NCBI GenBank assembly: GCA_034925905.1
Contig: JAYFRL010000016.1
Span: 1-64,000, forward strand
Length of the DNA: 64,000 bases
Direction of reading: 5' to 3'
From: JAYFRL01 sp034925905
GTDB lineage: Bacteria > Bacillota > Clostridia > Lachnospirales > Anaerotignaceae
In this document: piece after piece, positions 44,280 to 51,897 of the stretch
Position numbering within the stretch: position 1 is the stretch's first letter
How the letters are laid out: each line of letters opens with the position of its first letter
Notes under the pieces: model-generated
Database searches by the model: none
The model's input: only the letters and a program-made list of their open reading frames with translations
Told to the model about the DNA's origin: nothing
Program-made: the position numbers and the translations under genes

Positions 44280-44636
44280 ATGATTAATAAAAGACTGGGT
44301 GATTTGGTTGTGAGTTCCGGGAAAACTCAATTTCAGATAGCAAAAGAGCTTAACATAAGCCCTCAAAGATTTAATTTTTACGTAACGGGGAAAAGAGAGC
44401 CCGACAACGAAATGTTAAATTCTTTGGCAAATTATTTTAGTGTTTCGGCAGATTATTTGCTGGGCCGCAGCTCAAAAAAAGAGCCCGCCAAAAAAGACGG
44501 CGAGCCCAAAACAAATACTGTTAAAATAGCAGGGCGCGATGGAACCTTTGTTGAAAAAAAGCTTTCAGACGACCAGATAAATGCCCTTAAATTAATAATT
44601 GAGCAAATGCCCGATGCGACAGATCCAAGGTTATAA
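44280..44636 (+). CDS. XRE-family (Cro/CI-type) transcriptional regulator
   Basis: The 118-residue protein has an N-terminal helix-turn-helix of the XRE type (residues about 5-62: KTQFQIAKELNISPQRFNFYVTGKREPD) and a short Lys-rich linker followed by an acidic helical tail. AAAGGGGGAA lies upstream. It resembles ImmR-like repressors of mobile elements. It is convergent with an ImmA-type metalloprotease gene and overlaps it by 6 bp, which is unlike the usual same-strand immR-immA order. Confidence 0.85.
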   Translation: MINKRLGDLVVSSGKTQFQIAKELNISPQRFNFYVTGKREPDNEMLNSLANYFSVSADYLLGRSSKKEPAKKDGEPKTNTVKIAGRDGTFVEKKLSDDQINALKLIIEQMPDATDPRL

Positions 44637-45185
44637 TTTGTTTTTTTTTATATAATCCTTAAACTGTTCATATACCTGTTTTTCTAAATTAGACGTAAAA
44701 AATTTATTTATCTTATACAGGTCTTTCATCCGTTCAATCCGGTATTCTGCTGCTTTCCGGCTTATATCGCAAAGCTTCATTATATCTTCCACCGTCTTTG
44801 CGTTGCAACCCCACAATACGCAAGCGGGAGCTAGAAGCCTTGAAGCAAATATGTTTGCGGCAGTTTCAATAGGGTTATCCCTTGGGTCAGGCTCACGGTT
44901 TATAAGCTGATACTCCCCAACATGGCCTAAAAGTATATGCCCAAGCTCATGTGCCGCCGTAAACCTCTGGCGTGAAATAGCAGCGTTTGAATTTATATAG
45001 ATCGTGGGTTTACCATCAATTATTGTTGAATATCCGTCATCTAAATTATGCGAAGTATATAACTTTATATCAATACCCATATTGCCGCATAAAACACCGA
45101 TCCGCACAGGTAATTCTCTCACCTCCTCTTTTAGTAATATCTCCCAAGATAAATCCCTTGACATTTTATAATTTTTATATGTCAT
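44631..45185 (-). CDS. ImmA/IrrE-family metallopeptidase
   Basis: The 184-residue protein has the zinc-protease motif AAHELGHILLGH near residue 80 and the family features INREPDPRDNPIETAANIFASRLLAP. Such proteases cleave partner XRE repressors, releasing mobile-element or stress genes. The C-terminal part (from about residue 125) has CDISRKAAEYRIERM, a helix-turn-helix-like segment. The adjacent XRE protein is the obvious candidate substrate. Confidence 0.88.
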   Translation of the reverse strand: MTYKNYKMSRDLSWEILLKEEVRELPVRIGVLCGNMGIDIKLYTSHNLDDGYSTIIDGKPTIYINSNAAISRQRFTAAHELGHILLGHVGEYQLINREPDPRDNPIETAANIFASRLLAPACVLWGCNAKTVEDIMKLCDISRKAAEYRIERMKDLYKINKFFTSNLEKQVYEQFKDYIKKNKL

Positions 45186-45249
45186 ACAATCACCTCTATT
45201 TTATTGTAGAGGCACGAAAACAAAAAAAATACAACATGGTTTTAAGGGA

Positions 45250-45283
45250 CGATTAAAAAACCTGCCTAAAGCATTAGGCAGGT
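45250..45283 (-). terminator. Orphan terminator on the minus strand
   Basis: A perfect 10-bp stem ACCTGCCTAA/TTAGGCAGGT with a 4-nt loop; on the minus strand it is followed by TTTTTT. No minus-strand gene lies directly upstream of it, because ssrA has its own terminator at 45819-45855. Confidence 0.6.
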
Positions 45284-45405
45284 CAACTAGTGGTTTTATA
45301 TACACATATTTTTTTAGGCGGCATATATTTCCTGAAAATTATAAAGCCTACAGGCTTTTTTCAGAAATACAAGAACACAAAGCCTGCCGTTCTTTATTCG
45401 TACTA

Positions 45406-45433
45406 TTGACATTTTACTCCAAAATAGTATAAT
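45406..45433 (+). promoter_or_regulatory. tRNA-Gly promoter
   Basis: TTGACA (45406-45411), 16 bp and TATAAT (45428-45433): full consensus hexamers 12 bp before the tRNA. Confidence 0.8.
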
Positions 45434-45444
45434 CATATTCATCC

Positions 45445-45515
45445 GCGGGTGTAGTTCAATGGCAGAACGTCAGCTTCCCAAGCTGAACACGTGAGTTCGA
45501 TTCTCATCACCCGCT
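45445..45515 (+). tRNA. tRNA-Gly (anticodon CCC)
   Basis: The 71-nt gene folds into a standard cloverleaf: acceptor GCGGGTG/CACCCGC, anticodon stem TCAGC/GCTGA with loop TTCCCAA (anticodon CCC), and T arm GTGAG-TTCGATT-CTCAT. The 3' CCA is not encoded. It is a single tRNA under its own strong promoter. Confidence 0.93.
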
Positions 45516-45818
45516 TATTTTTGTGCCTCTAAGTGCTTTTGCACATATGGTATTACATTATGGATAACTATTAAGGCGTGAATGATTAAAACAGATACCG
45601 TTATGAAAAATATATCAACTTACCTTTGGCAAAAAACATATTGAAGCATATAGTACAGTTACGGTTTTTATGGAAAGTTTAATGTTTGATACTTCTCTTG
45701 TCCTGTGCTTACAGGGCTTTTGTTTATATTTTGTATAATATTCCGTTTAGTGTAATAGTCTGAAATATTATAAAAGCATCTGTTTTTTAATATTTTCTGT
45801 ACAATGCAAAAAAGGGGA
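45516..45818. other. Gap between tRNA-Gly and the ssrA terminator
   Basis: No protein gene is visible. A short hairpin (CCTGT-gctt-ACAGG at 45702-45715, followed by GCTTTTGTTT) could be a weak terminator. The rest is AT-rich without a pattern I can name. Confidence 0.4.
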
Positions 45819-45855
45819 AAGCCCTGAAATTCAAAAATTTTGAATTTCAGGGCTT
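45819..45855 (-). terminator. ssrA terminator
   Basis: Perfect 18-bp arms (45819-45836 with 45838-45855), followed on the minus strand by TTCCCCTTTTTT. Confidence 0.8.
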
Positions 45856-45862
45856 AATTTAG

Positions 45863-46212
45863 TGGAGATGAGGAGAATCGAACTCCTGTCCGAAAACCCA
45901 TCCGTATGAACTTCTCCCATCACAGTCGGTTATTTAAAATTCCCTCCACCTGCCGTCAACCAACAGACTGCAGGCTTTGGTAGCTTCATAGTTCTTTTTT
46001 TACCTCAAAGCTTTGGCAAAAAAGTTCCCCGTATAGTCGATGCCGGACTCCATGTCTACAGGAAAACAAGGGCCGACAGCAGCTTTAATTAAGCTGCAAC
46101 GTAATTTAATTCGTTGTCGTTTATTTTAAATTTTTCCGGCTTAGTACGCAGTTACCGGTCTGCGGATGGCTATCCAATACTTCAAAATCCCCGTCGAAAC
46201 CATTACATCCCC
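45863..46212 (-). ncRNA. ssrA: tmRNA
   Basis: The 350-nt RNA has a tRNA-like end: 5' GGGGATG pairs with 3' CATCTCC, and the T arm reads GGAGTTCGATTCTCC-like at 45869-45890. It has the usual conserved start GGGGATGTAATGGTTTCGAC. The tag frame runs from 46121 to 46089: Asn-Asp-Asn-Glu-Leu-Asn-Tyr-Val-Ala-Ala then a TAA stop, giving the tag ANDNELNYVAA after the charged alanine. The 3' CCA is not encoded. It rescues stalled ribosomes with SmpB, encoded 29 bp upstream. Confidence 0.95.
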
Positions 46213-46241
46213 ATGACATGAATATATACGTTGATTTCAGG

Positions 46242-46715
46242 CTAAAGGTTTAAGTTTTGAATCTTAAATTCTTTTTCCGCCTGACGTCTTTGATCGCTCT
46301 TTGCTATGGATTCCCGCTTATCATAAATCTTTTTGCCCTTTGCAATAGCTATATCAAGCTTAACAAGGCTTCCGTCAAAATATATCTTAAGCGGAACAAC
46401 AGTATATCCTGTCGCGGTTATTGCACCTAAAATCTTGTTTATTTCGCTTTTATGGAGCAGCAGTTTTCTTGTTCTTAAAGGGTCTTTATTAAATATATTT
46501 CCCTTCTCATATGGGCTTATATTCATATTATGAATATAAGCTTCCCTGCCCTCTATTTTGATATAGCTTTCTTTAAGGCTACACTTTCCTTCTCTTAAAG
46601 ATTTAACCTCAGTTCCGACAAGAGCTATCCCTGCCTGAAAGGTTTCATCTATAAAATACTCATGATATGCTTTCTTATTTTGGGCTATAAGCCTCATCTT
46701 AAATTCCTTTGCCAT
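46242..46715 (-). CDS. smpB: SsrA-binding protein SmpB
   Basis: The 157-residue protein has the SmpB core: AQNKKAYHEYFIDETFQAGIAL, GTEVKSLREGKCSLKESY, and the basic tail KGKKIYDKRESIAKSDQRRQ that reaches into the mRNA path. It binds tmRNA, whose gene lies 29 bp downstream on the same strand. Confidence 0.97.
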   Translation of the reverse strand: MAKEFKMRLIAQNKKAYHEYFIDETFQAGIALVGTEVKSLREGKCSLKESYIKIEGREAYIHNMNISPYEKGNIFNKDPLRTRKLLLHKSEINKILGAITATGYTVVPLKIYFDGSLVKLDIAIAKGKKIYDKRESIAKSDQRRQAEKEFKIQNLNL

Positions 46716-46812
46716 AAAAGCACCTCAAAACATAAATAACAAAACCAACGCTTTTCTTAAATAAGTATATCATAACTTGCATAAAAAAGAAAATATATTT
46801 GAATCACAAAAT

Positions 46813-46840
46813 TTGACATGCAAAACATTTAAGATATAAA
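46813..46840 (+). promoter_or_regulatory. Promoter of an unknown transcription unit
   Basis: TTGACA (46813-46818), 16 bp and TATAAA (46835-46840), divergent from smpB. A terminator at 47258-47290 would define a transcript of about 440 nt. Confidence 0.6.
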
Positions 46841-46932
46841 AATTAATATATTATGTTGTATTAAATCTATTTTATAATTCTTTTAACACCTAAGATTTTT
46901 GTTTTCTATATGCAACCCCAGGTCAGATTTTC

Positions 46933-47259
46933 ATGATGTTAAGCAGTCTTATCCGCGACGATTACAAGAGATTGCCGTTTACATTTATGGGTAAATCCAC
47001 CTGTTCAGACGCATGGGTTAAAACATTCATTACCGGAGAGCCGGGGCTTTCAATTTCATGCTTTACAAAAAAAATTAGCAGGGTTTCTAATGACCAAATG
47101 CTTATAACCGTTACGCCTAAAGATCTTGTAAAAATAGCTGATGAACTTGAAAGCTTACATAAGACCGGATTAAGATACCCAATGGCAGCATACAGCAGCT
47201 ACAACAGACGTAAAATACGGTCTTCCCCCACATTATTACGATTGTTAAAAAAAATTTAG
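46933..47259 (+). CDS. Hypothetical protein of an isolated transcription unit
   Basis: I do not recognise this 108-residue protein. It is basic (many Lys/Arg at the C-terminus: YNRRKIRSS, RLLKKI), has two Cys, a predicted helix LVKIADELESLHKTG and no signal or membrane segment. No good ribosome binding site precedes the two ATG codons (46933, 46936), which lowers confidence. A consensus promoter 90 bp upstream and a terminator over its stop codon show that the region is transcribed as its own unit. Confidence 0.5.
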   Translation: MMLSSLIRDDYKRLPFTFMGKSTCSDAWVKTFITGEPGLSISCFTKKISRVSNDQMLITVTPKDLVKIADELESLHKTGLRYPMAAYSSYNRRKIRSSPTLLRLLKKI

Positions 47260-47290
47260 TGCCTCAGCTTTCTAAAAAAGCTGAGGCACT
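47258..47290. terminator. Terminator after the hypothetical gene
   Basis: A perfect 13-bp stem AGTGCCTCAGCTT/AAGCTGAGGCACT with a 7-nt loop and TTATATA after it. It lies 40 bp beyond the end of rqcP on the other strand and might serve both. Confidence 0.7.
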
Positions 47291-47329
47291 TTATATAACT
47301 AAGCCACATCTTGTTTTCCCTGCAAAGTA

Positions 47330-47572
47330 TCAGCCTATACTTTCATACATGTTGGCGGCTTCTTCTTTTCTGGGGTTTTCGGCTACGGATAAAACCTTTA
47401 GCTTTGTAATATTACTTCCAAACCTTATTTCTATTATATCATCTATTTTAACCTCTGCTCCGGCTTTTGCCGTTTTTCCGTTTATTGAAACACGACCCCC
47501 ATCGCAGGCTTCGTTTGCAACCGTACGCCTTTTAATTATCCTTGAAACCTTAAGATACTTATCCAAACGCAT
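47330..47572 (-). CDS. rqcP: RqcP/Hsp15-type S4-domain RNA-binding protein
   Basis: The 80-residue protein is a single S4 domain: RLDKYLKVSRIIKRRTVANEAC and GGRVSINGKTAKAGAEVK. RqcP stabilises peptidyl-tRNA on obstructed 50S subunits in ribosome quality control together with RqcH. ATG 47572 is preferred, nine bases after AAGGAG. It sits after hup in the common mazG-hup-rqcP order; the usual next genes yabP and yabQ are not here. Confidence 0.9.
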   Translation of the reverse strand: MRLDKYLKVSRIIKRRTVANEACDGGRVSINGKTAKAGAEVKIDDIIEIRFGSNITKLKVLSVAENPRKEEAANMYESIG

Positions 47573-47656
47573 TTTTAAAAGCTCCTTCTTTAAAATCAAT
47601 CAAAAGCATTATATCAAAAAACAAAGCCTTTTTCTATGAAAAAATAAAGGCAAATA

Positions 47657-47686
47657 AAAAATCCACACTAAAAAGTATGGATTTTT
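47657..47686 (-). terminator. hup terminator
   Basis: AAAAATCCA/TGGATTTTT arms extended by AC/GT across one mismatch, with T tracts. It separates hup from rqcP. Confidence 0.7.
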
Positions 47687-47709
47687 ATGCGTGTTTTTGT
47701 TTTAAAACA

Positions 47710-47982
47710 TTAGTTAATGGAATCCTTTAAAACTTTTCCTGCCTTAAATCTTGGAGCCTTTGAAGCTGGAATAGGCATTGGATCGCCTGTTTGAGGATTT
47801 CTTCCCTCACGGGCAGCTCTTTTTGCGACGTCAAATGTGCCAAAGCCAACTAACTGAACCTTTCCATCTTTTTCCAATTCTTCTGTAACTACTTCTTCAA
47901 AAGCCTTTAAAGCTTTCTCTGCATCTTTCTTGCTCATATCAGCTTTTGCTGCCATGGCTGCTACTAAATCTGACTTATTCAT
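47710..47982 (-). CDS. hup: HU-family DNA-binding protein
   Basis: The 90-residue protein matches HU: MNKSDLVAAMAAKADMSKKDAE in part, VQLVGFGTF, the DNA-arm sequence GRNPQTGDPMPIPASKAPRFKAGK, and standard length. It binds and bends DNA as a dimer. AGGAGG lies upstream. Confidence 0.97.
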   Translation of the reverse strand: MNKSDLVAAMAAKADMSKKDAEKALKAFEEVVTEELEKDGKVQLVGFGTFDVAKRAAREGRNPQTGDPMPIPASKAPRFKAGKVLKDSIN

Positions 47983-48026
47983 TCAAATTCCTCCTCTGTT
48001 GATATGTTAATAATATACTAACCATA

Positions 48027-48812
48027 TTAAACTTGAGATTTTTTAGCTTCTTCCCAAAGCAAATTTATATCTTCATAGGTAAGCCTTGATATCTCAATCC
48101 CCTTTTGCAAGGCAAAGGTTTCAATATACTCAAATCTATTTATAAACTTTTCTATCGAATTTGTCAAGGAAAACTCTGGATTAATTTTAAAAAATCTCGA
48201 TATGTTTACCGCAGAAAACAACAAATCTCCAAACTCCTCGCTTATATTCCCGTTTTTTCTTCTTATTCCTGCCATAAGTTCGTTTATTTCTTCAAAAAAT
48301 TTTCCTATGGCTTCTTCAGAATCCTTAAATTCAAAATTATATTCAGCCACCTTTTTTTGAACTTTTTGAGCTCTTATAAGAGCCGGAAGAGACTTTGGAA
48401 TATTTCTTAAAACTTCAGTTTGAGTTTCATAACCCTTTTCTTTTTTCTTGTTTCTTTCCCAGGTATCTAAAACCTCACTAGGGGTTTCGGCCTTGTCCGT
48501 ACCAAAAATATGGGTGTGCCGGCTTATCATCTTGTTACATACTCCGTTTATAACATCATCAAGCGTAAATTCACCGGCTTCTTCAGCTATACGCGCATGG
48601 AAAACAACCTGCAAAAGCACGTCTCCAAGCTCTTCACAAAGATTTCCCATATTTTTATTGTTTATAGCGTCAACCGCTTCATAGGCTTCTTCTATCATGC
48701 TTATCCTTAAAGATTCATGAGTTTGCACTCTATCCCAAGGGCAGCCTCCTTCGCCTCTAAGCCTTTTTATTATATCAATGAAATCTGAAAAATCGTATTT
48801 TTTATTATCCAT
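48027..48812 (-). CDS. mazG: Nucleoside triphosphate pyrophosphohydrolase MazG
   Basis: The 261-residue protein has the two MazG domains: the first with GGCPWDRVQTHESLR and the metal cluster EEAYEAVDAI, CEELGDVLLQVVFHARIA, and the second with EEFGDLLFSAVNISRF. It hydrolyses nucleoside triphosphates to monophosphates, cleaning the pool. It precedes hup by 44 bp. Confidence 0.95.
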   Translation of the reverse strand: MDNKKYDFSDFIDIIKRLRGEGGCPWDRVQTHESLRISMIEEAYEAVDAINNKNMGNLCEELGDVLLQVVFHARIAEEAGEFTLDDVINGVCNKMISRHTHIFGTDKAETPSEVLDTWERNKKKEKGYETQTEVLRNIPKSLPALIRAQKVQKKVAEYNFEFKDSEEAIGKFFEEINELMAGIRRKNGNISEEFGDLLFSAVNISRFFKINPEFSLTNSIEKFINRFEYIETFALQKGIEISRLTYEDINLLWEEAKKSQV

Positions 48813-48910
48813 GCCTTAGCTCCTTAAATGTAGTATTACATTAAAAGATTATACCACTTTCTAAGCCTTAAAAACACCTTTTTGTTTCTTTTTTAAATCA
48901 GCCTAAAACA

Positions 48911-48939
48911 TTGATAATTAAAAATAAAATTGATATAAT
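48911..48939 (+). promoter_or_regulatory. nfnAB promoter
   Basis: TTGATA (48911-48916), 17 bp and TATAAT (48934-48939). Confidence 0.65.
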
Positions 48940-49005
48940 GATAACAACTTACGGTTAAAGTTAAAAATAGCATGGGAAAATCAATTTAAGAAAAGAGGCA
49001 ATAGA

Positions 49006-49854
49006 ATGTACAAAATAGTTGACAAAAAAGAGCTTAACCAAACGGTGACTCTCCTTGAGGTTGAGGCTTCTTTTATTGCAAAAAAAGCTAAGGCCGGCCA
49101 GTTTATAATTTTAAGAATAGATTCCTTAGGAGAAAGAATCCCTCTTACAATTGCAGACTATGACCGTGAAAAAGGAACAGTTACAATCATCTTTCAGAAA
49201 GTAGGCCTTACAACAAACCTTTTGGGCGGTCTTAATATCGGAGATTATATCGAAGATTTCTCCGGGCCTTTAGGAACACCAACAAAGCTTGACGGCTATA
49301 AACGCGTTGCTGTTGTGGGTGGCGGCGTTGGCTGTGCAATAGCTTATCCTCAGGCAAAAGCCCTCTTTAAAATGGGAGTAAATGTTGATGTTATCGCAGG
49401 ATTCCGAAACAAAGACATAGTTATTCTTGAAAACGAAATGAAAGCTGTGTCCACAAACTTTTATCTAACAACAGACGACGGAAGCTACGGTGAAAAAGGT
49501 TTTGTTACAGATAAGCTTAAATCCCTGATCCTTTCCGGGAATAAATATGATGCCGTTATAGCTATAGGTCCTATTCCTATGATGAAGTTTGTTTCGCTCG
49601 TAACCAAGGAATTCGGAATAAAAACAATTGTAAGCTTAAACCCCATAATGATAGACGGAACAGGTATGTGCGGCGGCTGCCGTGTTACCGTTGGCGGCGA
49701 AACAAAGTTTGCTTGTGTTGACGGTCCGGATTTTGACGGGCATTTGGTTGACTTTGACGAGCTTATGAGAAGAAATTCTTTCTACAAGGAAAGAGAGCAT
49801 GAAACCAATGAAACCCATATCTGTCGACTCACAGGAGCTAACAGAAATTTATAA
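49006..49854 (+). CDS. nfnA: NfnA: NADH-dependent ferredoxin:NADP+ oxidoreductase, small subunit
   Basis: This 282-residue flavoprotein has the ferredoxin-reductase fold: FAD domain with ERIPLTIADYD, NAD domain with VAVVGGGVGCAIAYP near residue 105, and a C-terminal 2Fe-2S loop GTGMCGGCRVTVGG followed by FACVDGP. NfnAB couples NADH, NADPH and reduced ferredoxin by electron bifurcation. It is 28 bp before nfnB. Confidence 0.92.
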   Translation: MYKIVDKKELNQTVTLLEVEASFIAKKAKAGQFIILRIDSLGERIPLTIADYDREKGTVTIIFQKVGLTTNLLGGLNIGDYIEDFSGPLGTPTKLDGYKRVAVVGGGVGCAIAYPQAKALFKMGVNVDVIAGFRNKDIVILENEMKAVSTNFYLTTDDGSYGEKGFVTDKLKSLILSGNKYDAVIAIGPIPMMKFVSLVTKEFGIKTIVSLNPIMIDGTGMCGGCRVTVGGETKFACVDGPDFDGHLVDFDELMRRNSFYKEREHETNETHICRLTGANRNL

Positions 49855-49882
49855 TCTGAAAGCATAACGGAGGAATTGCATT

Positions 49883-51268
49883 ATGAATAAAAGTCTTGAA
49901 AAAACAAAAATGCCTGAACAGGCTCCAGATATAAGGAATAAAAATTTTTCCGAGGTCGCTCTTGGATATACTGAAGAAATGGCCATAAATGAAGCCAAAA
50001 GATGTGCAAACTGCAAAAACATGCCTTGCGTTTCGGGCTGCCCCGTTAATGTAAGAATACCTGAATTTGTAGCTAAAGTGGCTTCGGGTGAATTTGAAGC
50101 CGCTTATGATATAATCGTATCCACAAATGCCCTGCCTGCAATATGCGGGCGCGTATGTCCCCAGGAGAGTCAATGCGAAAGCTTTTGCATAAGGGGCAAA
50201 AACGGCGAACCTGTAGCTATAGGTCGCCTTGAAAGGTTTGTTGCCGATTATCACATGGCAAATTCAAACGATAACGTCATTGTTCCGGAAAAAAACGGAA
50301 CAAAGGTTGCCGTTATAGGCTCCGGGCCTTCCGGGCTTGCCTGCGCGGGAGACCTTGCAAAACTTGGATATGATGTTACAATATTTGAAGCTTTCCATAC
50401 TCCGGGAGGGGTTTTAGTTTATGGAATCCCTGAATTCCGTCTGCCTAAGGCCATAGTTGCAAAAGAAATTAAAAAGCTTCAGGATATGGGTGTTAAAATA
50501 ATGAAAAACATGGTGATAGGGAAGGTTCTTTCCATAGACGAGCTTATAGACGATATGAATTTTAAAGCCATATTTATAGGATCAGGAGCAGGCTTGCCCT
50601 CTTTCATGGGTATTGAAGGAGAGTCCCTTCTCGGCGTTTATTCCGCAAATGAATACCTCACAAGGATAAACCTTATGAAAGCATACATAGACGAATATGA
50701 TACGCCAATAAAAAAGAGCAAAAGCGTTGCTGTTGTCGGCGGTGGAAACGTAGCTATGGATGCCGCAAGATGCGCAAAACGCTTGGGTGCAGAAAAGGTT
50801 TATATTGTATACCGCCGTTCTGAAGAAGAGATGCCCGCACGTTTAGAAGAAGTGCACCATGCGAAAGAAGAAGGCATTGAATTTAGACTCCTCACAAACC
50901 CAACAAAAATAAACAGCGACGAAAACGGAAGGGTTTCTTCCATAACCTGCCAAAGGATGGAGCTCGGTGAGCCTGACGCAAGCGGAAGAAGACGTCCTGT
51001 TCCCATTCCGGGAGATATTTATGATATAGACGTTGACACTGTGGTTATGTCTATAGGAACATCTCCAAATCCGCTTATAAGAAAAACAACACCTGGCATT
51101 GATGTAAACAAAAAAGGCTGTTTTGTTGTTAACGAAGATACAATGCAAACCAGCAGAGAAGGCATATATGCCGGCGGAGATGCCGTTACAGGTGCGGCAA
51201 CCGTAATCCTTGCAATGGGTGCCGGGAAAAAAGCCGCGGCTTCGATAGACGAATATCTAAAAGCCTGA
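49883..51268 (+). CDS. nfnB: NfnB: NADH-dependent ferredoxin:NADP+ oxidoreductase, large subunit
   Basis: The 461-residue protein resembles the glutamate-synthase small subunit. It has N-terminal Cys for two 4Fe-4S clusters (CANCKNMPCVSGCP and CGRVCPQESQCESFC), an FAD site VAVIGSGPSGLACAGDL near residue 143, an NADPH site VAVVGGGNVAMDAAR near residue 284, and a closing YAGGDAVTGAATVILAMGAG. The adjacent NfnA supports the Nfn function over GltD, since no glutamate synthase large subunit is nearby. Confidence 0.9.
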   Translation: MNKSLEKTKMPEQAPDIRNKNFSEVALGYTEEMAINEAKRCANCKNMPCVSGCPVNVRIPEFVAKVASGEFEAAYDIIVSTNALPAICGRVCPQESQCESFCIRGKNGEPVAIGRLERFVADYHMANSNDNVIVPEKNGTKVAVIGSGPSGLACAGDLAKLGYDVTIFEAFHTPGGVLVYGIPEFRLPKAIVAKEIKKLQDMGVKIMKNMVIGKVLSIDELIDDMNFKAIFIGSGAGLPSFMGIEGESLLGVYSANEYLTRINLMKAYIDEYDTPIKKSKSVAVVGGGNVAMDAARCAKRLGAEKVYIVYRRSEEEMPARLEEVHHAKEEGIEFRLLTNPTKINSDENGRVSSITCQRMELGEPDASGRRRPVPIPGDIYDIDVDTVVMSIGTSPNPLIRKTTPGIDVNKKGCFVVNEDTMQTSREGIYAGGDAVTGAATVILAMGAGKKAAASIDEYLKA

Positions 51269-51307
51269 TTGTTTAATTATAGACCCATATATTTAAGGGG
51301 GAAGCCC

Positions 51308-51862
51308 ATGAAAACCTTAACAAACCCGAAAACACGAGATTTAACGCTTGTAGGCATGACAGCGGCAGCCTTATGCATACTTGGTCCTTTGTCAATACCT
51401 ATACCCATAAGCCCCACCCCTATTTCGCTTATAACAATGGTTATGTATCTCTCCATCTTTATTTTAGGCGCAAAAAAAAGCGCCTTAAGCGTTTTGATAT
51501 ACATACTTGTAGGCGCAACGGGTATTCCCGTTTTTTCTAACTTTTCAGGAGGAATTTCCAAGCTTTTTGGTCCTACGGGAGGTTATATAATAGGTTATAT
51601 ACCTATGGTATATCTAGCCGGGCTTTTTATAGATAAACATAAGGACAGCCTAAAGATGTATATATTCGGGCTTATGTTAGGTACTCTTGCACTTTATATT
51701 CTGGGAAGCCTTTATCTTGCTTTTCAGGCAAGCATAGACTTCGAGCAAGCGGTCGCCATAGGCGTTTTGCCGTTTATACCGCTTGATATGGTTAAACTTA
51801 TCGCATCCGTGTTTATGGGGCCTTTAATTAAAAAACAGCTTAAAAAAGCAAGATTACTTTAA
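51308..51862 (+). CDS. bioY: Biotin transporter substrate-binding protein BioY
   Basis: The 184-residue membrane protein has six hydrophobic segments and BioY marks: TAAALCILGPLSIPIPISPTP near the start, LVGATGIPVF, and LFGPTGGYIIGYIP. It captures biotin, alone or with an ECF energy module. ATG 51308 is preferred after AAGGGGG. It follows nfnB by 39 bp. I see no BirA-type palindrome upstream. Confidence 0.9.
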   Translation: MKTLTNPKTRDLTLVGMTAAALCILGPLSIPIPISPTPISLITMVMYLSIFILGAKKSALSVLIYILVGATGIPVFSNFSGGISKLFGPTGGYIIGYIPMVYLAGLFIDKHKDSLKMYIFGLMLGTLALYILGSLYLAFQASIDFEQAVAIGVLPFIPLDMVKLIASVFMGPLIKKQLKKARLL

Positions 51863-51891
51863 AAAAAGCTGCTCAAACGAGCAGCTTTTTT
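51862..51891. terminator. Terminator after bioY
   Basis: AAAAAAGCTGCTC-aaac-GAGCAGCTTTTTT: perfect 13-bp arms, bidirectional between bioY and the MATE gene. Confidence 0.88.
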
Positions 51892-51897
51892 AATTGT

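Noticed and set aside
45702..45715. Short hairpin CCTGT-gctt-ACAGG as a firm terminator
   Set aside because: The stem has only five pairs and the T tract is interrupted; it is mentioned only as a possibility in the gap entry.
47259..47639. Plus-strand frame of 126 codons after the hypothetical gene
   Set aside because: It is antisense to rqcP and begins inside a terminator hairpin.
51269..51307. BirA operator or biotin control upstream of bioY
   Set aside because: No TTGTTAAC-type inverted repeat is visible in the short gap after nfnB.
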